Assembly: GCA_964527565.1 (NCBI GenBank)
Contig: CAZGOY010000084.1
Span: 1-5,175 of the forward strand
Source of the DNA: JAGXQV01 sp964527565
GTDB taxonomy: Bacteria > Pseudomonadota > Gammaproteobacteria > Burkholderiales > Sulfuricellaceae
DNA length: 5,175 nucleotides
Direction: 5' to 3'
Made by a program: the position numbers and the translations under genes. Each line of letters starts with the position of its first letter. Within the stretch, counting starts at the first letter, position 1. Below the pieces are notes generated by a model. The model had not been told where the DNA came from. It saw only the letters and a program-made list of their open reading frames with translations, and ran no database searches. Shown piece by piece: positions 1-5,175 of the stretch.

Positions 1-1323
1 CTTGGCCTCCTTGTCGGAGAGGTGCAGGTCGCGGAATTGGGTGAGCCAGGCAATGTCCTCCTCGCCGAGGAAATGGTGGAAAAAATAGCGGGCGACGAAC
101 TGGTCGTTGCCCCGGTCGGATTCGAAAAGCGGCGGGGTGAGACCGGCTTGTTCCATACTCTCCCGCATCACTCGGATGCCGCTGCCCTTGGTTTCGGCGA
201 AACGGGTCTCGTGCAGCACCGCCGCAATCTTGGGATTGCGCGGCTGGGAGCCAGGCTCGCCCAAATGCTCGGGCGACTTGAGGGAGAAGCCGGGGTTGCG
301 AATTTCCAGCCGGTTGGCGTAGCGGATGATCTGCACCGGGCTGCGGCTGCGGTAGCTGCGGTGCATCAGCGCATTGACCAAGGCTTCGCGGATGACGCGC
401 AACGGAATCACCGGCTTGTCCTGACGCTGGAGTTCGCCTTCAGTCAGGCCGAAGCTCTTGGGCAAGTCGTCCAGCACGGCGGCCTGGGCGCGGCGGATCA
501 GGCGGAACAGCGGGTCGCGCAGTTCGACGGTATCGAAGCGCCGGTCGGGGTCGGGCACCCATTCGCGGCCTGGCACGCGGATGTAGTCGACGCGGGTCAT
601 GGGGAAGCAACGGCGCAGGGGCGATGGCTTGCCGAACAGAATCAGGCCGGCAACGGTCGGTTTCCATTCGCCCTTTTGATCGCGACGAATGCTGCCGAGT
701 GCCTGGAGCAGTTCCTCGTCGGACCAACGCAATTCCTCAGCATCTGGGTTGGCATCCCCACGAGATTTTCGGTAATCGGCCATAGCCTCAGGCGACAAAT
801 CGTCGAGAGCAGCATCGGCAACGATGCCGGCGTCGAAGCTTTCCTGCTGACGCCCTTGGTAGAAGACCGCCAGATCATCCTCAGTACAGCGCTGATCGGT
901 GCTGCCGATGCGCCGGAATGCGCCACGCGGCAATCCCTGTGCCTTGAAGAAGATCGGTTTGTCTTGCGGTTGCGCCTCGGGGACAAAGACCACGACGACA
1001 TTCTTGCCCTGAATATTCTCGGTCGAAATATCCACCCGCAAGGGGATATTGAAGATGTCGCGGCACTGGTTGGCAATGTCGGCCGAGAGCTTGTCGGGAT
1101 GGGTGATGCCCTCCACCTCGTAGGCCGCTTGGTACGCGAATTCGAGCGCCATCTCTTCGCGCGCCACGCCGAGCGCGACCCAGCCGCCACCCAGCCCCGG
1201 CTCATTGGCGAAGGCGCAGACAGTTTCCAACGCAGACTTGCCGGGCTCGGAAGCACGCTTGGCTTCGATGCGCTCGTGCTCGTCGAGGAGGTTGAGACTT
1301 TCCAGCAATTCGGCAGCAGTCAC
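1..1323 (-). CDS. Schlafen AlbA_2 / GHKL ATP-binding protein (COG2865-like), 3' end beyond window
   Basis: The GTG at 1323 opens a frame that stays open for 441 codons to base 1, so the C-terminus lies outside the window. Residues about 14-140 match the Schlafen AlbA_2 domain: E20-x-K22, then ALETVCAFANE (31-41), a glycine-rich turn and ALGV (50-53). Residues 225-233 read AGLILFGKP, the usual linker of this family. A GHKL-type ATPase half follows: N-box REALVNALMHRSY (312-324, Asn317), IRNPG (341-345) and TKGSGIR (378-384). The family normally ends in a winged-helix domain, probably just starting at residue 420. These proteins are often called RecG-like or transcriptional regulators; their biochemical role is poorly defined and they are common near restriction systems. 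The start is chosen because GAGGAG lies 5 nt upstream and the protein then begins like its relatives (TAAELLESLNLLDEHERIEAK). It sits 34 nt behind parE and is probably co-transcribed with it. Confidence 0.9.
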   Translation of the reverse strand, partial: MTAAELLESLNLLDEHERIEAKRASEPGKSALETVCAFANEPGLGGGWVALGVAREEMALEFAYQAAYEVEGITHPDKLSADIANQCRDIFNIPLRVDISTENIQGKNVVVVFVPEAQPQDKPIFFKAQGLPRGAFRRIGSTDQRCTEDDLAVFYQGRQQESFDAGIVADAALDDLSPEAMADYRKSRGDANPDAEELRWSDEELLQALGSIRRDQKGEWKPTVAGLILFGKPSPLRRCFPMTRVDYIRVPGREWVPDPDRRFDTVELRDPLFRLIRRAQAAVLDDLPKSFGLTEGELQRQDKPVIPLRVIREALVNALMHRSYRSRSPVQIIRYANRLEIRNPGFSLKSPEHLGEPGSQPRNPKIAAVLHETRFAETKGSGIRVMRESMEQAGLTPPLFESDRGNDQFVARYFFHHFLGEEDIAWLTQFRDLHLSDKEAK

Positions 1324-1361
1324 GCCATCTCCTCGCACTGCACCCAGTTTTGTTGTTTCAT
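1320..1361 (-). other. 13-codon bridging ORF between parE and the AlbA_2 gene
   Basis: The reading frame is ATG to TGA and encodes MKQQNWVQCEEMA. Its ATG overlaps the parE stop as ATGA, and its TGA overlaps the next gene's GTG as GTGA. It contains the Shine-Dalgarno sequence of the downstream gene. I see no homology to a known peptide. It could act only as a coupling device that carries ribosomes from parE to the GTG start, or it could be chance. It has no convincing ribosome binding site of its own, since it would be entered by ribosomes terminating on parE. Confidence 0.35.
1329..1334 (-). promoter_or_regulatory. Shine-Dalgarno site of the AlbA_2 gene
   Basis: On the minus strand GAGGAG is followed by 5 nt (ATGGC) and then GTG. 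This strong site decides the GTG start at 1323. The tempting ATG inside the spacer reads GAG ATG GCG TGA and stops at once. Confidence 0.7.
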
Positions 1362-3322
1362 AAATCCACGTCGGCCAGGTCGCCCTTGGCTTCCATCCAT
1401 TGGCGCCGCCCCGACGACTCGCCCTTGGCCATCAGCAAGGTGAACAGGCTTTCCGCTTCTTCCATCTGCGCCAGGCTCAGTTTCACCGGCAGCAATCTGC
1501 GCGTGTCGGGGTGCATGGTGGTTTCGCGCAGCTGCTCGGGATTCATCTCGCCCAGCCCCTTGAAGCGGCCGACGTGGATGGCGTCGTCGCGCACCTTGTC
1601 CTCCCGCAGGCGCTCCAGCATCTGCTCGCGCTCGTCCTCGTCCAGCGCGTACAGGCGACGCTCCGCCTTGCCCTTGCCCTGGGGCGCCACCTTGATGCAG
1701 TACAGCGGAGGCTGGGCCACGTAAACGTGACCATTGAGCACCAGCTTGGGGAAATGCCGGAAAAACAGGGTGAGCAACAGCGTCTGGATGTGGGAGCCGT
1801 CCACGTCCGCATCGGCCATGATGATCAGTTTGCCGTAGCGCAGGTTGTCCAGGACGGCGTCCGGCGCGGTGGCGTCATGCGCTTCGATCCCCAGCGCCAC
1901 GGCGATGTCGTGCACCTCGTTGTTGCCGTAAATCTCGTTGCGCGCCACTTCGAAGGTGTTCAGCACCTTGCCGCGCAGGGGCAAAATAGCCTGAATTTCC
2001 CGCTCGCGCCCTTGCTTCGCGCTGCCGCCGGCCGAATCCCCTTCCACGAAAAAAATCTCGTTGCGCGTGATGTCGCGGCTTTCGCAATCCGTCAGCTTGC
2101 CGGGCAGCACCGCCACGCCGGAGGATTTTTTCTTTTCCACCACCTTGCTGGATTTCTGCCGGCTGGTGGCGGCCTTGATCGCCAGTTCGGCGATTTTTTT
2201 GGCTTCCTCGATGTGGTGGTTGAGCCAGGAATCCAGCGGATCCTTGATGCGCGAAGCGATCAAGCGCAACGTTTCGCGGCTGGTCAGCTTGTCCTTGGTC
2301 TGCCCCTGGAATTGCGGGTCGAGCACCTTGGCCGCCAGCACGTAGCGCACGTTGCGCCATACGTCCTCGGCTTGCAGCGTCAGGCCGCGCGGCAGCAGGG
2401 CATGGTGCGCCACGAAGTCCTTCAACGCTTCGAAAATTCCCGCGCGCAGGCCGGCCTCGTGCGTGCCGCCCAGGGGCGTGGGGATGAGATTGACGTAGGA
2501 TTCGCCGCCGCCGGCGTTTTCCGTCCAGGCCAGCGCCCAGGCCGCGCCCTCGCCTTCGGAGAATCCGTTGTCGGCCCCGGCAACGTAGCGCTCGCCGAAA
2601 AATGCCGGGCTGACGTAGCCGTCTTCCGGGAGCATTTCCTTCAGGTAATCGAGCAGCCCGTTTTCGTATTTCCAGACTTTCTCGTCGCCGGATTCCTCGT
2701 CGGCCAGGGTCACGCTGACGCCGGGCAGCAATACCGCCTTGGCGCGCAGGAGACGCTCCAGTTCGGCGCGGCGGATTTTCGGGGAATCGAAATACTGGGG
2801 GTCCGGCCAGGCGCGGATGGCCGTTCCGCTGGTGCGCGCGCCGACTTCGCCGACGGCTTCCAGCGGCTCGCTCACTTCACCGTTGGCAAAGACCATGCGG
2901 TGCTCGCGCTTCTCGCGCTTGACCCGCACCTCCAGGCGCGTGGACAGGGCGTTGGTGACCGACACCCCGACGCCGTGCAGCCCGCCGGAAAAGGCATAGG
3001 CGCCGCCCGCCGCCTTGGCAAACTTGCCGCCGGCGTGCAGGCGCGTGAACACCACCTCGACGGTCGGCACGCCTTCCTCGGGGTGGATGCCCACCGGGAT
3101 GCCGCGCCCGTCATCCTCGACGGAGGCGGAGCCGTCCGCGTGCAGCGTCACCCTGATGCGCTTGGCGTGCCCCCCCAGCGCTTCGTCGGCGGCATTGTCG
3201 ATGGCTTCCTGGATGATGTGGGTGGGCGACTCGGTGCGCGTGTACATGCCGGGGCGCTGGCGCACGGCCTCCAGCCCCTTGAGCACCTGGATCGATGATT
3301 CGTCGTAAAGCGTTGCTGCCAT
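1358..3322 (-). CDS. parE: DNA topoisomerase IV subunit B
   Basis: ParE is the ATPase subunit of topoisomerase IV, which with ParC decatenates daughter chromosomes and relaxes supercoils. The 654-residue length suits ParE and is far shorter than most proteobacterial GyrB. The GHKL ATPase comes first: E39 and N43 in QEAIDNAADEA, EDDGRGIP (69-76), and the ATP lid GGLHGVGVSVTNAL (113-126). The transducer carries QTKDKL (341-346) with the ATP-contacting Lys343. The TOPRIM domain follows: VEGDSAGGSA (426-435, Glu427), PLRGKVLN (448-455), and IMADADVDGSH (501-511) with the metal-binding Asp residues. The C-terminal RFKGLGEMNPEQLRETTM is at 586-603. An upstream ATG at 3349 is in frame but would add MKHFWLGIG, which is not ParE-like. 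The ATG at 3322 has AGGGAT just upstream and gives MAATLYDESSIQVLKG, the normal ParE opening. No frameshift or missing catalytic residue is seen. parC is not next to it in this window. Confidence 0.97.
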   Translation of the reverse strand: MAATLYDESSIQVLKGLEAVRQRPGMYTRTESPTHIIQEAIDNAADEALGGHAKRIRVTLHADGSASVEDDGRGIPVGIHPEEGVPTVEVVFTRLHAGGKFAKAAGGAYAFSGGLHGVGVSVTNALSTRLEVRVKREKREHRMVFANGEVSEPLEAVGEVGARTSGTAIRAWPDPQYFDSPKIRRAELERLLRAKAVLLPGVSVTLADEESGDEKVWKYENGLLDYLKEMLPEDGYVSPAFFGERYVAGADNGFSEGEGAAWALAWTENAGGGESYVNLIPTPLGGTHEAGLRAGIFEALKDFVAHHALLPRGLTLQAEDVWRNVRYVLAAKVLDPQFQGQTKDKLTSRETLRLIASRIKDPLDSWLNHHIEEAKKIAELAIKAATSRQKSSKVVEKKKSSGVAVLPGKLTDCESRDITRNEIFFVEGDSAGGSAKQGREREIQAILPLRGKVLNTFEVARNEIYGNNEVHDIAVALGIEAHDATAPDAVLDNLRYGKLIIMADADVDGSHIQTLLLTLFFRHFPKLVLNGHVYVAQPPLYCIKVAPQGKGKAERRLYALDEDEREQMLERLREDKVRDDAIHVGRFKGLGEMNPEQLRETTMHPDTRRLLPVKLSLAQMEEAESLFTLLMAKGESSGRRQWMEAKGDLADVDL

Positions 3323-3327
3323 GCCTA

Positions 3328-3333
3328 TCCCTA
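3328..3333 (-). promoter_or_regulatory. Ribosome binding site deciding the parE start
   Basis: The minus strand reads AGGGATAGGC directly before the ATG at 3322, giving a purine-rich AGGGAT a few bases upstream. This supports the internal ATG over the in-frame ATG at 3349, which lies on or beside the predicted transcription start. Confidence 0.5.
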
Positions 3334-3348
3334 GCCAAAAATGTTTCA

Positions 3349-3374
3349 ACGGTGAGGATTCTATCAGTCACCGT
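3349..3374. repeat. Perfect 7-bp inverted repeat around the parE -10 box
   Basis: ACGGTGA at 3349-3355 and TCACCGT at 3368-3374 are exact reverse complements separated by 12 nt. The interval holds the predicted parE -10 element and the right arm covers the expected start point. It could be an operator for a dimeric repressor or form a hairpin in a read-through transcript from darTG. The short T5 run downstream on the minus strand is 6 nt beyond the stem, which makes it a poor intrinsic terminator. Confidence 0.4.
3358..3366 (-). promoter_or_regulatory. Predicted extended -10 promoter of parE
   Basis: The minus strand reads TGA TAGAAT. TAGAAT matches the sigma-70 -10 consensus at 5 of 6 bases and is preceded directly by the TGn extended -10 element. 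No good -35 box is seen at 16-18 nt, which is typical of extended -10 promoters. Transcription would start near 3350 and give a leader of about 28 nt before the parE ATG. It sits in the loop of an inverted repeat. This is prediction only. Confidence 0.45.
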
Positions 3375-3399
3375 CTGAATGCCATACTGAGCGAGGCCA

Positions 3400-3540
3400 T
3401 CACAATGCTTTCGAGAGAGCGTCGTCGAATGTTCGAGCGACCATATAAAGAGCCGCTTCGCCATTAGCGGCCAGGACTTTGAAGTGCGCGGCCCCACACT
3501 TGATCTTGCCCCCTTCTCGACCCCGAAGCTCGCCCTTGAT
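3400..3540 (-). pseudogene. C-terminal remnant of a type III-like restriction endonuclease / DEAD-box Res protein
   Basis: A 46-codon frame ending in TGA at 3400 has no start codon of its own. Its product IKGELRGREGGKIKCGAAHF (first 20 residues), then a tail with YMVARTFDDAL, resembles the last 45 or so residues of Res subunits and related restriction helicases, where a pattern like LRD-E--KI-CG-AHF-AL is followed by a short Y-V-AxS/T-D tail. The match is from memory of the family, not a search. None of the helicase or nuclease motifs is present. The recognisable part begins at the last base of the darG stop; upstream the frame runs into darG out of phase. I read it as a stump left when darTG replaced or interrupted a restriction gene. 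It cannot be functional alone. Confidence 0.5.
3452..3471 (-). terminator. Weak hairpin downstream of darG, possible terminator
   Basis: GCCGCT and AGCGGC form a perfect 6-bp stem with an 8-nt loop, followed on the minus strand by TCTTTATAT rather than a clean U-run. It lies inside the restriction-gene remnant, so it may simply reflect former coding sequence. It is the only terminator-like structure seen between darG and parE. Confidence 0.2.
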
Positions 3541-4595
3541 TACGCGGTTGCTACAGGGTGTATCCAGCCCTTGACGGCCAGAACATTCAGCGCAATGCCG
3601 ATCTGCCTCGGAGAAAACTGGCGCTTTCTTTCATTCCAGGCATGGGTACGGACAACAACATCCGACTGATTACGGACTGTCGGCTCCTGCTGGATGATCC
3701 AATGGACCGTCGCCAGCAACTCAAGACCGAAGGGGGTTTCAAAGCCCTCAACCAGGGCATCCACTCGTTCAAAACGAGCACGAGTTTCCTGATGAGCCTC
3801 CAGGAACGCATTGGCATCTTCGACAGCACCCGGCACCAAGTTCAACGGTTTTCCCGGATCATCGCCGCCATCCGCATAGCCTGAAATCAGGTGCCCTTCG
3901 ATGGAACGAAGCACATGCCGCAAATTCTCTGCATAGGGGCCATACGGCCCTTTGATGTACTTCAGGCGCAACGGCTCACCGGCCACCTGCATGAAGTACA
4001 TCAGCTTATGCACCTCCAGCAGGGAAATCGTTGGATCGAGCAGCCCCTTCATGTAGCGACTGACCAACTCGATCAAGGCGGCCCGGCCCGGCGTCATTTT
4101 GGGCACTTCCCGGCTGTGCAGCATTTTGTCGGCTTGCGGAGCCCCCTTGGGCTCATAGATGCGTACCGTCACATCCGCCAACGGGGACAAATATTTTTCG
4201 ATCAACGGACGTACATATTCCCAATTCAGGCCACCCAGGCCGCTACCCAGCGGTGGAATCGCAATCGAATGGATACCGCGCGTCCTGATTTCTAAAGCCA
4301 GCGCCACCAAACCCGATTCAATGTCTTCAATCCGGCTGTTGCCACGCCAATGGCGTTTGGTCGGAAAGTTCACGATATAGCGCGGCGTAGTCAGTTGCCC
4401 GGTTTCAAAAATGAACATTTGACCTGGCCGCACTTCCTCACGCGCGCAGGCTGCTTCATAAGCCTTGCAGTTTTCCGGCCAAGCATTCTTGAATTGCAGG
4501 GCAATGCCACGCCCCATCACGCCAACACAGTTCACCGTGTTGACGATGGCCTCCGCCTCGTCCTTCAAAATGTCGCCGCTCGTCAATTCAATCAT
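3540..4595 (-). CDS. darG: DarG: macrodomain DNA ADP-ribosylglycohydrolase antitoxin
   Basis: DarG removes ADP-ribose from DNA bases modified by DarT and also binds DarT directly. The 351-residue protein has an N-terminal macrodomain (about 1-150): GDILKDEAEAIVNTVNCVG (7-25), VMGRGIALQFK (26-36), FPTKRHWRG (77-85) and IAIPPLGSGLGGLNW (111-125). Asn22 and Lys80 fall at the positions known to be needed for hydrolysis in the Thermus DarG. A linker rich in K, P and M leads to a C-terminal domain (about 168-351), LLEVHKLMYFMQ and KYIKGPYGPYAENLRHVL, typical of DarG; it distantly recalls DUF4065/Panacea folds (inference). The start is the ATG at 4595. An in-frame TTG at 4622 would add MVLLTREIA and overlap darT, whereas MIELTSGDIL is the usual opening, with GAGAG upstream. 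It starts 14 nt after the darT stop, so the two are an operon. No defect is visible. Confidence 0.95.
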   Translation of the reverse strand: MIELTSGDILKDEAEAIVNTVNCVGVMGRGIALQFKNAWPENCKAYEAACAREEVRPGQMFIFETGQLTTPRYIVNFPTKRHWRGNSRIEDIESGLVALALEIRTRGIHSIAIPPLGSGLGGLNWEYVRPLIEKYLSPLADVTVRIYEPKGAPQADKMLHSREVPKMTPGRAALIELVSRYMKGLLDPTISLLEVHKLMYFMQVAGEPLRLKYIKGPYGPYAENLRHVLRSIEGHLISGYADGGDDPGKPLNLVPGAVEDANAFLEAHQETRARFERVDALVEGFETPFGLELLATVHWIIQQEPTVRNQSDVVVRTHAWNERKRQFSPRQIGIALNVLAVKGWIHPVATA

Positions 4596-4609
4596 GGCAA
4601 TCTCTCGCG

Positions 4610-5143
4610 TTAGTAGTACCAATCGGTCTTCACTTCGACCGTTGGCTTATGTTCTTGTTGCTGCAAAGCGTTCAAAACTTGCCCGTAAACGATATTGTTG
4701 CTGACGCCAATGCGCCTGACCAGCCCCCACGGGAAACTGTCTTCAAGCAGAAATTCACTTTGCTTCTCTTCCCGGCACTGGTTCCACATCCGAGCTTGGA
4801 CTGCATCCCAGTCGATTTCATGAAGCCTTGCCAAGTCAGCCCGATCTTCAAAGTAACGAGATCCCGCATTGGACAATGTAAATGCCCAGCGACGATTATT
4901 CGCATTCGCCCAGGTCACAGTTTCGTTAAGATCGGCCTCAAGGTGAACGATCTGAGCTTGCCCACCTTGGTAGGTCAACTCAGCATTACGGCGATGGATC
5001 AAGAACAACATCACCGAACGCGGACAGAAATAGAACGGAACACATTGCCCAACAAACAAGGTGGGATGGCTATCCAAGCGCAATTCGGTCAACCGGCGTT
5101 GCTTGATGTTACTCATGCCAACTATAGTGGCCCCCTCTGTCAA
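4610..5143 (-). CDS. darT: DarT (DUF4433) DNA ADP-ribosyltransferase toxin, N-terminally disrupted
   Basis: DarT transfers ADP-ribose from NAD+ to a base in single-stranded DNA, blocking replication. The visible 177 codons cover most of the family: SNIKQRRL (11-18, Arg17 aligning with the catalytic Arg51 of Thermus DarT), VPFYFCPRSVMLFLIH (35-50), GGQAQIVHLEADL (60-72), RRWAFTLSNAG (84-94), KQSEFLLEDSFPW (127-139, Glu130 aligning with catalytic Glu160), and the characteristic ending DWYY. Family members are near 205-215 residues and begin with a segment containing IYHITH and an NAD-binding loop; about 35 residues are missing here. TTG 5143 has no ribosome binding site, nor does ATG 5116, and TAA at 5162-5164 closes the frame upstream. 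The homology appears to continue in another frame (see 5130-5174), so this is probably a frameshifted toxin or a sequencing error. Identity is firm; activity is doubtful. Confidence 0.88.
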   Translation of the reverse strand: MTEGATIVGMSNIKQRRLTELRLDSHPTLFVGQCVPFYFCPRSVMLFLIHRRNAELTYQGGQAQIVHLEADLNETVTWANANNRRWAFTLSNAGSRYFEDRADLARLHEIDWDAVQARMWNQCREEKQSEFLLEDSFPWGLVRRIGVSNNIVYGQVLNALQQQEHKPTVEVKTDWYY

Positions 5144-5174
5144 GACAATAACGAGCCGAGTTTAAGAAGGTAGC
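5130..5174 (-). pseudogene. darT: Out-of-frame upstream part of darT; frameshift near the G5 run
   Basis: In a second minus-strand frame the window edge is open and reads ATFLNSARYCLDRGG up to base 5130. DarT relatives carry a similar L-SDA----RGG stretch just before the IGMS-IKQRRL block. Here that block is in the main frame (GATIVGMSNIKQRRL). The two meet at GGGGG (minus strand, 5131-5135). Removing one G, or adding two, would join them into one protein. The match is recalled from the family, and only 15 residues are visible. Confidence 0.4.
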
Positions 5175-5175
5175 G

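Noticed and set aside
642..1256. A 204-codon minus-strand frame beginning MLPSPASLRWK
   Set aside because: It is Ser/Arg-rich and lies out of phase within the AlbA_2 gene. The frame starting at GTG 1323 carries the family motifs across the same bases.
22..1443. A 473-codon plus-strand frame opposite the AlbA_2 gene
   Set aside because: It is the antisense shadow of a minus-strand gene whose AlbA_2 and GHKL-type motifs are clear. The product has no recognisable domain.
1400..3298. A 632-codon open frame on the plus strand opposite parE
   Set aside because: It is a mirror of the GC-rich parE codon pattern, with no recognisable domains and low-complexity runs. parE on the minus strand has every family motif.
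3323..3349. ParE starting at the upstream ATG (3349)
   Set aside because: The extra nine residues are not ParE-like, the ATG coincides with the predicted transcription start, and the ATG at 3322 has the ribosome binding site.
4596..4622. DarG starting at TTG 4622, overlapping the end of darT
   Set aside because: The added residues lie outside the macrodomain. The ATG at 4595 gives the usual DarG opening and has a GAGAG site upstream.
1..5175. CRISPR arrays, tRNA or rRNA genes, insertion-sequence ends
   Set aside because: I found no regularly spaced repeats, no cloverleaf-like sequence and no transposase motifs or terminal repeats on either strand by eye.

Overview
The window looks like a chromosomal segment of a moderately GC-rich Pseudomonadota, probably a betaproteobacterium. 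The lineage is an inference from GC-rich codon use and the character of the ParE protein; there is no rRNA or other marker to fix it. All genes I can support lie on the minus strand, so the window reads right to left. It combines one housekeeping gene (parE) with accessory, defence-type genes on both sides.

Right end (about 3540-5175): a DarTG-type toxin-antitoxin module. darT (DNA ADP-ribosyltransferase toxin, DUF4433) lies upstream and darG (macrodomain ADP-ribosylglycohydrolase antitoxin) follows 14 nt after its stop. DarG looks complete: macrodomain with the expected Asn and Lys, plus the C-terminal DarT-neutralising domain. DarT keeps its core, including the conserved Arg and Glu expected at the active site, but the visible frame lacks the N-terminal NAD-binding segment and is closed by an in-frame stop just upstream. 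The missing protein appears to continue in another frame, which points to a frameshift at a G5 run near 5131-5135. The module may therefore be a relic with an intact antitoxin and a broken toxin.

Middle (3323-3539): a 217-nt spacer with no intact gene. It contains a roughly 46-codon tail that resembles the extreme C-terminus of a type III-like restriction endonuclease/DEAD-box Res protein. The tail starts on the very base that ends darG, as if the darTG cassette had landed in or replaced a restriction gene. After it come the probable parE promoter (extended -10) inside a perfect 7-bp inverted repeat, then the parE ribosome binding site.

Centre (1358-3322): parE, topoisomerase IV subunit B, complete and normal. 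Left end (1-1323): directly behind parE, where parC often lies in related bacteria, is a GTG-started gene for a Schlafen-type AlbA_2 plus GHKL-ATPase-like protein, cut by the window edge. A 13-codon ORF bridges the two genes with 4-nt stop/start overlaps at both ends, suggesting translational coupling.

Overall, parE seems to have been caught inside a defence or mobile-island context. The darTG part is visibly less GC-rich than parE in the lines I counted by eye, consistent with acquisition by transfer.
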